Positions 18,370 through 25,686 of a stretch of 64,000 nucleotides of DNA are shown piece by piece. Source of the DNA: Microbacteriaceae bacterium. GTDB lineage: Bacteria > Actinomycetota > Actinomycetes > Actinomycetales > Microbacteriaceae. Below the pieces are notes generated by a model that was not told the origin of the DNA, made no database searches, and saw only the letters and a list, made by a program, of their open reading frames with translations. Position 1 is the first letter of the stretch; each line of letters starts with the position of its first letter. The DNA lies in NCBI GenBank assembly GCA_031177985.1, contig JAPSJW010000002.1, positions 244,242 to 308,241 of the forward strand, given 5' to 3'. A program made the translations under genes and the position numbers.

Positions 18370-18443
18370 GCCCCGGTAGCCCAATCGGCAGAGGCACGCG
18401 ACTTAAAATCGTGCGAGTGTGGGTTCGAACCCCACCCGGGGCA
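18370..18443 (+). tRNA. tRNA-Leu (anticodon UAA) with short variable loop
   Basis: A 74-nt cloverleaf without encoded CCA. The acceptor stem GCCCCGG/CCGGGGC is perfect, with discriminator A (18443). The D arm has a 3-bp stem GCC/GGC. The anticodon stem CGCGA/TCGTG (one G-T pair) holds loop CTTAAAA, so the anticodon is TAA (18404-18406), reading UUA leucine codons. The T arm GTGGG-TTCGAAC-CCCAC is perfect. The variable region is only 5 nt (CGAGT). Bacterial leucine tRNAs normally carry a long variable arm, so the identity rests on the anticodon and discriminator A alone. It could in principle be charged differently. Confidence 0.92.
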
Positions 18444-18451
18444 CGGCGGGT

Positions 18452-18520
18452 GGTGTCTCGTGAAGTCGCACTTGTGCCCCACGCTGGGCGCCTCCACGGG
18501 GCCGAACTGACACCTCGCGC
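18452..18520. repeat. Copy of a dispersed palindromic intergenic repeat
   Basis: The outer arms are GGTGTC (18452-18457) and GACACC (18509-18514), the latter followed by TCGCGC. The interior contains TCGCACTTGTGCCCC and CACGGGGCC. These match TTGCACTTGAGCCCC and GCGGGGCC of the palindrome at 136-192, with the same ACCTCG end. It may also stop transcription after the tRNA. Confidence 0.5.
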
Positions 18521-18641
18521 GTCCGGTTGGGCACGCACCGCGTGAACCGGCTCGGTGACCGCCGCGATCGCGAGCCGCTTCTCCGTAAACGCCGCGTAAG
18601 CCGGGTGCTCGGAGGCTGACCGTGCCGACATCCGCAGGGCC

Positions 18642-18647
18642 TATAGT
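18642..18647 (+). promoter_or_regulatory. -10-like hexamer TATAGT upstream of lemA
   Basis: TATAGT, close to the consensus, ends 7 nt before ATG 18655. It supports that start over an in-frame upstream codon at 18622. Confidence 0.55.
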
Positions 18648-18654
18648 TCTCGTC

Positions 18655-19221
18655 ATGGAACTGCTCATCATCCTGGGCGTCGTCGTCCTGCTGATCGTCA
18701 TCGTCGGCATCTACCTCTGGGCGACCTACAACTCGCTCGTCACCCTCAACGTGCGCGTCGACGAGGCCTGGAGCGACATCACGGTGCAGCTGAAGCGCCG
18801 CGCCGACCTCATCCCGAACCTCATCGAGACGGTGAAGGGTTACGCTGCCCACGAGAAGGCGGTGTTCGAGAACGTCACCAAGGCCCGCGCCGAGACGCTG
18901 ACCGCGCAGAGCCCCGCCGAGGCGTCGGTCGCCGAGAATCACATGCAGCAGGCGCTGAAGAGCATCTTCGCCGTCGCGGAGGCCTACCCCCAGCTGCAGG
19001 CCAGCCAGAACTACCTGCAGCTGCAGGGCGAGCTCGTCGACACCGAGGACAAGATCCAGGCGTCGCGCCGCTTCTACAACGGCGGAGTGCGCGAGCTGAA
19101 CACGAAGATCAAGGTCTTCCCGAACACGCTGTTCGTGCGCGGCCTCGGCTTCACCGAGCGCGAGTTCTTCGAGGTCACGGATGCCGCGGCCATCGCCGAG
19201 CCGCCCCGGGTGCAGTTCTGA
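18655..19221 (+). CDS. lemA: LemA family protein
   Basis: A 188-aa protein with one N-terminal membrane helix (ELLIILGVVVLLIVIVGIYLW) and a helical outer domain. The LemA signature is clear: YNSLVTLNVRVDEAWSDITVQLKRRADLIPNLIETVKGYA, then the ARAE/LKSIFAVAEAYPQLQAS stretch and RRFYNGGVRELNTKIKVFPNTLFV. The biochemical role is unsettled. It commonly pairs with an HtpX-type protease, as it does here, 131 bp downstream. A hairpin lies between them, so htpX may be expressed differently. Confidence 0.93.
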   Translation: MELLIILGVVVLLIVIVGIYLWATYNSLVTLNVRVDEAWSDITVQLKRRADLIPNLIETVKGYAAHEKAVFENVTKARAETLTAQSPAEASVAENHMQQALKSIFAVAEAYPQLQASQNYLQLQGELVDTEDKIQASRRFYNGGVRELNTKIKVFPNTLFVRGLGFTEREFFEVTDAAAIAEPPRVQF

Positions 19222-19244
19222 CCTCGTCGCCCCGAGCGACGTCC

Positions 19245-19269
19245 GAGCCCGCGGTTCCGCCGCGGGCTC
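19245..19269 (+). terminator. Hairpin between lemA and htpX
   Basis: A perfect 10-bp stem GAGCCCGCGG / CCGCGGGCTC with a 5-nt loop (TTCCG). It could end or attenuate lemA transcription. Confidence 0.65.
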
Positions 19270-19352
19270 CGTCGTCCCCGGCCACGTCCACCCCGGCCGC
19301 CTTCGATGCGGCCGCCGTCGACCCAGCTCTCGTCGAACACTGAGGAGTAGCG

Positions 19353-20237
19353 ATGTACAGCGCGATCGCCCGTAACAAGCGCAACACCGTCCTCATCATC
19401 CTGCTGTTCCTGGTCATCATCACGGGACTCGGCTTCATCGCGTCGCTGATGCTCGGAGACTGGACCATCACGGTCATCGTCTTCGTCATCGCCGCCATCT
19501 ACGCGTTCATCCAGTACTTCGCCGCGGGCAGCATCGCCGTGGCGATGTCGGGCGCTCAGCAGATCCAGAAGGCCGACAATCCGCGGCTCTACCGCGTCGT
19601 CGAGAACCTCGCGATCACCGAGGGCATGCCGATGCCGAAGGTGTACATCGTCCCCGATCCCGCGCCGAACGCCTTTGCGACCGGTCGGGACCCCGAGCAC
19701 GCGATCGTCGCGGCGACCACGGGGCTGCTGGAGCTCATGGACGACGACGAGCTCGAGGGCGTCATGGCTCACGAGATCGGGCACGTCAAGAACTACGACA
19801 TCCGCGTCTCGCTGATCGTCTTCGGCCTCGTGGTCGCCGTCGGCCTGATCAGCGACATCATCCTGCGGATCGTCTTCTACGGCGGCGGCAACCGCGACAA
19901 CCGCGGCGGAGGCAACCCGGTCATCCTGATCTTCGGGATCATCGCGCTCGTGCTCTCGCCGATCGTCGCGGCGGCGATCCAGGCGGCGGTGTCGCGTCAG
20001 CGGGAGTACCTCGCCGACGCGACCGGCGCGCTCACCACGCGGCATCCGGATGCTCTCGCGAGCGCCCTGCTGAAGCTCGAGTCATACGGCAGGCCGCTGC
20101 GCCGGCAGAACGCGTCGATGGCGCACATGTGGCTGTCGGAACCCGGCCAACCCGGCTTCTTCACGAAGATGTTCTCGACTCACCCGCCGATCCGCGACCG
20201 CGTGGCGCGGCTGACGCAGATCGGCGGGACCTTCTAG
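19353..20237 (+). CDS. htpX: M48-family membrane zinc metalloprotease, HtpX-like
   Basis: A 294-aa inner-membrane protease of the HtpX family that degrades damaged membrane proteins. The zinc site HEIGH is at about residues 140-144 (EGVMAHEIGHVKNYD). The third ligand is in SRQREYLADATGAL. Two N-terminal helices (about 8-60) and two further helices after the active site fit the family. The terminal PGFFTKMFSTHPPIRDRVARL is typical. ATG 19353 follows GAGGAG. The gene converges on a lipoprotein gene with a 3-bp gap. Confidence 0.94.
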   Translation: MYSAIARNKRNTVLIILLFLVIITGLGFIASLMLGDWTITVIVFVIAAIYAFIQYFAAGSIAVAMSGAQQIQKADNPRLYRVVENLAITEGMPMPKVYIVPDPAPNAFATGRDPEHAIVAATTGLLELMDDDELEGVMAHEIGHVKNYDIRVSLIVFGLVVAVGLISDIILRIVFYGGGNRDNRGGGNPVILIFGIIALVLSPIVAAAIQAAVSRQREYLADATGALTTRHPDALASALLKLESYGRPLRRQNASMAHMWLSEPGQPGFFTKMFSTHPPIRDRVARLTQIGGTF

Positions 20238-20240
20238 CGT

Positions 20241-21326
20241 TCAGGCGCCGTCGTAGGTGCGGCTGACGATGAGCTCCGCGATCGCCCGGGTATTCGGATC
20301 GAGCTCCTGCGTCGTCCCCAGGAAACCGACGTGGAGGGAGATCCAGCTGGTGCCCAGCACGAGGTTGAGCCTGCAGCTGTCGCGACAGGTGAAGAAGGCC
20401 GCGTCGTGCTCGCGCAGCCCGGCGAGCTCCAGCTCGGGCGCGCCGGCGATCTGTTGGGCGCGATCCGCGAGCCATGCACCGCCGCGCATCGTGTCCACCC
20501 AGGCGACGGGTTCGCCGTCCGGCGGCGTCCAGGCGCATGGCGCGTCTCCCGCATCCTCCCGGGCGCCTGCCGCGATGCTCCAGCCTCCTCCGCCACCAGG
20601 ACCGCCTTCGCCGGGCAGCCCGAGCTGTGCCATCAGGCCGGGATCGAACATCGCCTCGCACGAGGGCAGCTCCGGCTCGGCCCGCGGCGCCTGCCACTGA
20701 GGGTCGGACGCGCCGAGGTCCGCGATCGACGCCAGTAGGGCATCCACAGTGCCTTCGATGTCGGCGCGGGCGTCGTCGGCGATGCCGTAGCCCGCGAGAT
20801 GCACCCCGTACTCACCGAGAAGAGCCTGAACGTCGCAGTAGCCCGGCATGCTGTCCGGGCAGTTGATGGCACGGTCGGTCTCGATGTCGTAGTAGCCCGC
20901 CAGCTTCTCCCATTGGGCTGCGGCGCCGGGGAGGAGCTCGAGGTGCAAGGAAACGTGCGCCGGATTGTCACCGGAGGGCGTCGACAAGGGCTCACCGTTG
21001 GTCCAGTCGCAGACCAGCCCGCCACGGCTGAACACCGCCGCGTGCATGGGGATCGCCGGATACGCGGCGAGCGTCACCTCGAGAGGATCGACGGCTGAGA
21101 CCGGCGCTGACAGCACCTCGCCGAGCACCTCCGCGGGCACCAGTGCGTCGCAGTCCGCAGGTACGCGCGAGGTCGCCTCGGGATGCGGCTCGGGCGCAGG
21201 AGTCTCTGTCGGCTCGGGTGCTGCAGTGGCGGTCGGCGGCGGCGGCGACGAGGAGGGGGTCGCGGTGGCGCAGCCGGTCAGCGCGAGCAGGGCGGCTGCA
21301 CCGGCGAGGAGGGGAGCAGTTCTCAT
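20241..21326 (-). CDS. Secreted lipoprotein with two tandem Cys-containing repeats (DUF3558-like)
   Basis: A 361-aa protein with a lipoprotein signal (lipobox ALTGC, Cys19) and a Ser/Pro/Thr-rich linker (20-55). Two similar modules follow. Module 1 has DCDALVPAEVLGEVL, then VCDWTNGEPL, then two cysteines (NCPDSMPGYC), then a helix. Module 2 has SCEAMFDPGLMAQLGL, then PCAWTPPDGEPV, then FFTCRDSCRLNLVLG and a final helix. The C..L..P / CxW pattern resembles actinobacterial DUF3558-type lipoproteins (inference). Function unknown. A TAGAGT box stands 7 nt before the ATG, and GGTAACG repeats lie further upstream. Confidence 0.8.
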   Translation of the reverse strand: MRTAPLLAGAAALLALTGCATATPSSSPPPPTATAAPEPTETPAPEPHPEATSRVPADCDALVPAEVLGEVLSAPVSAVDPLEVTLAAYPAIPMHAAVFSRGGLVCDWTNGEPLSTPSGDNPAHVSLHLELLPGAAAQWEKLAGYYDIETDRAINCPDSMPGYCDVQALLGEYGVHLAGYGIADDARADIEGTVDALLASIADLGASDPQWQAPRAEPELPSCEAMFDPGLMAQLGLPGEGGPGGGGGWSIAAGAREDAGDAPCAWTPPDGEPVAWVDTMRGGAWLADRAQQIAGAPELELAGLREHDAAFFTCRDSCRLNLVLGTSWISLHVGFLGTTQELDPNTRAIAELIVSRTYDGA

Positions 21327-21370
21327 GGCGGCGACTCTAGGGGTCGCTCGGGTCTAAGCGATCACCGCGC

Positions 21371-21399
21371 GGTAACGGGACGAGCACACTCCGGTAACG
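21371..21399. promoter_or_regulatory. Direct repeat GGTAACG with 22-bp period
   Basis: GGTAACG at 21371-21377 recurs at 21393-21399, two helical turns apart. It lies about 45-73 bp upstream of the lipoprotein start and above its likely -35 region, a position suited to a response-regulator site. Confidence 0.4.
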
Positions 21400-21435
21400 A
21401 CGCTCGATCGTTATCGCGCGTGGCCGTACCCGCGC

Positions 21436-22662
21436 TCACTCGTTCCGCGGAGCGACCGGCACCCCGAGCTGGCGGGCCAGCTCACCGGCCATCGTTCCCC
21501 AGTCCTGCACCACGAAGCCGTGGAGTCCCTGCCATGCCGCGGCCGCTCGCACAGCGGGCATGATCCGCTCCACGACCTCCGCGCCGTGCCCCTCCTCGTA
21601 CCAGGCGGACTGCACCCGCAGCACGCGGGCCTGCCGGTCGCTCTTGAGGTCGATGCGCCCGACGAGCTCGTCGTCGACGAGCACCGGAAGCGTGTAGTAG
21701 CCGAACAACCGCTTCGGCGGGGGAGTGTAGATCTCGATGCGGTAGTGGAAGCCGAACATCCGCAGCGCCCGGTCGCGTTCCCACACGATCGGGTCGAAGG
21801 GCGAGAGCAGCGCCGCGGCCGTGATCGAGCGAGGGATGCGCGCGTCCCGGTGCAGATAGGCCTGGTGGGGATGCCGGTCGGGCCAGCCGGCCACCCGCAC
21901 CGGGAGCGCCTCGCCTTCGTCGACGAGCCGCTGGAGCGCCACCTTGGCGCGATCGTTGCGAAGCCGGTAGTAGTCGGCGAAGTCTCCGAGGGTGCCGATG
22001 CCATGCGCCCGGACCGCGTCGCGCATCAGCAGGTAGTGCGCCTCCTCCTCGGGCACCTCGAGCTCGAGCAGGTCGGCCGGGATGACGTGCTCGGCGAGCG
22101 CGTAGATGCGCTCGAAGTTGCGTCGGCCAGCAGGCACCACCTCGCCCCAGTCGAAGAGGTACTCGAGCCCGAGCTTGACGTCGGACCACTCCCACCAGGT
22201 GCCCTTGCGCCGGTTCGCCTCGTGCTCGATCTCGCTCACGCGCACGGGCCCTCGGGCGGCGAGCTCGGAGCGCAGCCAGTCGAGCATGGCCGCGTTGCTG
22301 TGCGCCCAGGAAGCCGGCTTCGAGAAGTGCTTCTCGCGCATCCGCCGCTGTCTCCAGCGCCAGAGCGGCCAGCTCTCGAGCGGGATGAGCGAGGCGACGT
22401 GCGCCCAGGTCTCGACGTAGCGGGCCTTGGTCGAGAAGGTGAGCCGGTCGAGCAGCGCCTTGTCGTACGCGCCGAGGCGGGCGAAGAGGGGAAGGTAGTG
22501 GCTGCGCTCGAACACGTTGACGGAGTCGAGCTGCAGCAGCCTCAGCCGCTCGATCATGGCGTTGAGCTGCCGGGTGCCGACCGATGCCGGCTGCGGTCGG
22601 CCGAAGCCCTGCGCTGCGAGCGCGATGCGGCGCCCGGCGGCGGCGCTGACCTTCTCGACCAT
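21436..22662 (-). CDS. YcaQ/AlkX-type winged-helix DNA glycosylase
   Basis: A 408-aa protein of the HTH_42 (former DUF1006) family, whose E. coli member YcaQ excises bases from interstrand crosslinks. The family QxD catalytic pair is present as Gln44 and Asp46 in RLRLLQLDSVNVFERSHY. Also seen: KARYVETWAHVASLIP, the winged-helix segment TWWEWSDVKLGLEYLFDWGEV, and the conserved SPFDPIVWERDRALRMFGFHYRIEIY. The length is normal. A TAGGGT box lies 8 nt before the ATG. It is divergent from the ABC importer operon. Confidence 0.9.
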   Translation of the reverse strand: MVEKVSAAAGRRIALAAQGFGRPQPASVGTRQLNAMIERLRLLQLDSVNVFERSHYLPLFARLGAYDKALLDRLTFSTKARYVETWAHVASLIPLESWPLWRWRQRRMREKHFSKPASWAHSNAAMLDWLRSELAARGPVRVSEIEHEANRRKGTWWEWSDVKLGLEYLFDWGEVVPAGRRNFERIYALAEHVIPADLLELEVPEEEAHYLLMRDAVRAHGIGTLGDFADYYRLRNDRAKVALQRLVDEGEALPVRVAGWPDRHPHQAYLHRDARIPRSITAAALLSPFDPIVWERDRALRMFGFHYRIEIYTPPPKRLFGYYTLPVLVDDELVGRIDLKSDRQARVLRVQSAWYEEGHGAEVVERIMPAVRAAAAWQGLHGFVVQDWGTMAGELARQLGVPVAPRNE

Positions 22663-22854
22663 CGCCAGCGACCCTACTGGCGGGGTGCGACATCCGTCTC
22701 GTCGCCGGCTGGCGACGGAGTGTCACCCGCTCGTTCCCGCAGCGTTCATCTGAGCGCCGCCGATGCGACAGCGGCCGACCGTACCGTCCGGAGCGACCCG
22801 AACGGCGCCCCCAGCGCGCTCCAGCCGCGCCGCCGCCGGGCGACGGAGGAACCC

Positions 22855-23982
22855 TTGCGTACACAGCGCATCCTCGCGACCGCCGCGCTCCTGACGGCGA
22901 CCGCGATCACCCTGTCGGCGTGCGCGTCCAGCGACGCCGAGTCGGCGAGCGACGTCGACGCCGCCACCGCGACGAGCCTCGAGGACTTCGGCTCGTTCGA
23001 GGAGCTCGAGGCCGCCGCCCGCGCCGAAGGCGCTCTCAACGTCATCGCGCTGCCCCGCGACTGGGCGAACTACGGGGAGATCCTCGACCTGTTCGCCGAG
23101 CGCTACCCCGAGATCACCCTCACCGAGGCGAGCCCCGACGCGTCGAGCGCCGAGGAGATCTCCGCCGCCGAGAACCTCGCGGGTCAGGACACCGCCCCCG
23201 ACGTGTTCGACCTCGGCCTGGCCGTCGCCCTGGAGAGCACCGACCACTTCGCGCCCTACCAGGTGGAGAACTGGGACGACATCCCGGCCGAGCTGAAGGA
23301 GGAGACCGGTCTCTTCGTCGGCGACTACGGCGGCTACATGTCGGTCGGGTACGACCCCGACGCGGTTCCCGAGCCCGAGTCCCTCGAGGACCTGCTCGGC
23401 GCCGACTACGTCGGCAAGGTCGCCATCAACGGCGACCCGACGCAGGCGGGCGCGGCGTTCGCCGCGGTCGGTCTCGCGACCGTGCAGAGCGGCGGATCGG
23501 TCGACGACTTCCAGCCGGGCATCGACTTCTTCTCGGAGCTGAACGCCGCGGGCAACTTCGTCAAGGTCGACCCGACTCCGGCGACGATCGCGTCGGGCGA
23601 GACCCCGGTCGTCTTCGACTGGGACTACCTCAACGTGGGCTACGGCACGCAGCTCGAGGGGCAGCGCAACTGGGAGGTCAAGATCTTCGACGGCACCGGC
23701 TACGCGGGCTACTACTACCAGGCGATCAACGCCGATGCCCCGCACCCCGCGGCCGCCCGGCTCTGGCAGGAGTTCCTCTACAGCGACGAGGTGCAGAACC
23801 TCTGGCTGAAGGGCGGCGCCCGTCCGGTGCGCGCCGAGGCGATGGCCGAGGCCGGCACGATCGACGAAGAGCTGTTCGAGGCGCTGCCCGAGGCTCCCGC
23901 CGAGAGCGTCGTCCCGACCGCCGAGCAGAGCGAGGCCGCCGGCACGCTGCTCGGCGAGGAATGGGCCGCAGCTGTCCAGTAG
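22855..23982 (+). CDS. ABC transporter substrate-binding lipoprotein (PotD-like)
   Basis: A 375-aa extracellular solute-binding protein, lipid-anchored. The start is TTG 22855, preceded by GGAGGA with good spacing; an open frame runs further upstream but has no signal sequence. The signal ends in a lipobox LSAC with Cys23. The mature part has the periplasmic-binding fold of the spermidine/putrescine-type cluster (FEELEAAARAEGALNVIALPRDWANYGEILDLFAERYP; VVFDWDYLNVGY; AARLWQEFLYSDEVQNLWLKGGARP). It is the first gene of a four-gene importer operon. The ligand cannot be fixed from sequence; polyamine, 2-aminoethylphosphonate or iron are possible for this cluster. Confidence 0.9.
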   Translation: MRTQRILATAALLTATAITLSACASSDAESASDVDAATATSLEDFGSFEELEAAARAEGALNVIALPRDWANYGEILDLFAERYPEITLTEASPDASSAEEISAAENLAGQDTAPDVFDLGLAVALESTDHFAPYQVENWDDIPAELKEETGLFVGDYGGYMSVGYDPDAVPEPESLEDLLGADYVGKVAINGDPTQAGAAFAAVGLATVQSGGSVDDFQPGIDFFSELNAAGNFVKVDPTPATIASGETPVVFDWDYLNVGYGTQLEGQRNWEVKIFDGTGYAGYYYQAINADAPHPAAARLWQEFLYSDEVQNLWLKGGARPVRAEAMAEAGTIDEELFEALPEAPAESVVPTAEQSEAAGTLLGEEWAAAVQ

Positions 23983-23995
23983 CGACCTCGAGACC

Positions 23996-24898
23996 GTGAC
24001 GGCCGGAGTGCGGGTTTCCCCTGCTCCGGCCGTCCGGTCCTCCGCGCCCAGGCGCGGACGGGGCGCGATGCTCGGCCTCGTTCCGTTCTCGGCCTACGTC
24101 GTGCTGTTCCTCGCCCTTCCCACCGCCCTCGCCGTCGGCAGCGGGTTCCTCGACGCCGAAGGCGCCCCGACCCTCGCGAACCTCTCCGCGCTCGGCGACC
24201 CGGTGGTGCTGAACACCTTCGGCAACTCGATGCTGCTGTCGGCCGTCACCGCGGTCGTCGGGGCCGTCGTGGGCGCCCTCGTCTGCTACGCGCTGCTCGG
24301 CAGCCGCTCAGACGGTCGACTCCGCTCGACCGTCGACGCGATCAGCGGCGTGCTCGCCCAGTTCGGCGGCGTCATGCTGGCGTTCGCCTTCACCGCGACG
24401 ATCGGCGTGCAGGGGATCGTCACGGTGCTGCTCGCCGACGTCTGGGGTGTCGACATCTTCGCGGAGGGCGTCTGGCTGTACGACCTTCCCGGGCTGTTCC
24501 TGCCCTACATCTACTTCCAGGTGCCGCTGATGGTCATCACCTTCCTGCCGGCCCTCGAGGCGCTCAAGCCGCAGTGGGCCGAGGCGAATGCCACCCTCGG
24601 CGGAACCCGGGCGACCTTCTGGCTGCGCATCGGCTTCCCGGTGCTCGCGCCGTCCTTCCTCGGCAGCCTGCTCCTCCTGTTCGCGAACGCGTTCTCGTCG
24701 TATGCGACCGCCGCGGTGCTCGCCAGTCAGGGCTCGCAGATCGTGCCGCTGCAGATCCGTGCGGCCCTCACCAGCGAGACCGTGCTCGGCCGGGAGAACC
24801 TGGCGGGCGTGCTGGCGCTCGGCATGATCCTCGTGATGGCCGCGGTCATGGCCCTCTACTCCGTGCTGCAGAGCCGGGCATCGCGGTGGCAGCGATGA
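23996..24898 (+). CDS. ABC transporter permease, first subunit
   Basis: A 300-aa inner-membrane permease with six predicted helices. The cytoplasmic coupling segment LEALKPQWAEANATLGGTRATFWLRIGFPVL (EAA loop) is present near residue 190. GTG 23996 starts 13 bp after the binding-protein stop. Its last codons overlap the start of the second permease (ATGA), indicating translational coupling. It resembles PotB-type permeases. Confidence 0.92.
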   Translation: MTAGVRVSPAPAVRSSAPRRGRGAMLGLVPFSAYVVLFLALPTALAVGSGFLDAEGAPTLANLSALGDPVVLNTFGNSMLLSAVTAVVGAVVGALVCYALLGSRSDGRLRSTVDAISGVLAQFGGVMLAFAFTATIGVQGIVTVLLADVWGVDIFAEGVWLYDLPGLFLPYIYFQVPLMVITFLPALEALKPQWAEANATLGGTRATFWLRIGFPVLAPSFLGSLLLLFANAFSSYATAAVLASQGSQIVPLQIRAALTSETVLGRENLAGVLALGMILVMAAVMALYSVLQSRASRWQR

Positions 24899-25686
24899 CC
24901 CCGAGCCGCACCACCCGGTGGGCGATCCTCGGCCTGGTCGGCCTCATCTTCGCCGTGCCCATCGCCGCGATGACCGAGTTCACCCTGCGACGCGGCCTCG
25001 AAGGGGGCCACGACCTCAGCCGCTGGATCACCCTGTTCACGGGGCAGCTCGACGGCGGCTACCGCCAGGTGTGGGTGGGCCTCGGCAACTCGGTCGTGCT
25101 CGCGATCGTGACGGTGCTGCTCGTCCTGGTGCTGCTCGTGCCGACGATGCTGCTCATCCGTCTGCGGTTCCCCCGGCTCATGCCGGTGCTGGAGTTCGTG
25201 TGCCTGCTGCCGATCACCATCCCGGCGATCGTGCTGGTCATCGGGCTCGCGACTGTCTACGGTGTCGTCGCACGGATGCTCGGCAGCGGCGTCTGGACGC
25301 TCGCGCTGGCCTACGGAGTGCTGGTGCTGCCGTTCGCCTTCCGGGCGGTGCAGGCGAACCTGCAGGCGGTCGACGTGCAGACCCTCACCGAGGCGGCACG
25401 CTCCCTCGGAGCGAGCTGGCCGACGGTCGTCGTCCGGGTGCTGCTGCCGAACCTCCGGAGGGGCATGCTCGCCGCATCCTTCATCGCCGTCGCGGTCGTG
25501 CTGGGCGAGTTCACGATCGCATCCCTGCTGAACCGCACGAACCTGCAGACCGCGCTCGTCGTGGTCTCGAAGAACGACCCGTTCACGGCCGTCATCTTCG
25601 CCCTGCTCGCCCTGCTCTTCGCGTTCCTCCTGCTGCTCGTCATCGGGCGGGTCGGCTCCGGCCGCCGCCCGGGAAGGACCTCATGA
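24895..25686 (+). CDS. ABC transporter permease, second subunit
   Basis: A 263-aa inner-membrane permease of PotC type. ATG 24895 overlaps the preceding stop by 4 bp. Six helices are visible, with the EAA loop LTEAARSLGASWPTVVVRVLLPNLRRGM near residue 165. The end overlaps the ATPase start by 4 bp. It forms a heterodimeric channel with the first permease (family knowledge). Confidence 0.92.
   Translation: MTPSRTTRWAILGLVGLIFAVPIAAMTEFTLRRGLEGGHDLSRWITLFTGQLDGGYRQVWVGLGNSVVLAIVTVLLVLVLLVPTMLLIRLRFPRLMPVLEFVCLLPITIPAIVLVIGLATVYGVVARMLGSGVWTLALAYGVLVLPFAFRAVQANLQAVDVQTLTEAARSLGASWPTVVVRVLLPNLRRGMLAASFIAVAVVLGEFTIASLLNRTNLQTALVVVSKNDPFTAVIFALLALLFAFLLLLVIGRVGSGRRPGRTS

Noticed and set aside
18370..18443. 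Reading the tRNA as a nonsense suppressor
   Set aside because: The anticodon is UAA, which pairs with the UUA leucine codon; a UAA-stop suppressor would need anticodon UUA.
21520..22854. A long N-terminal extension of the PotD-like protein
   Set aside because: The extension is antisense to the YcaQ-type gene and lacks any fold. TTG 22855 gives a perfect lipoprotein signal with GGAGGA upstream.
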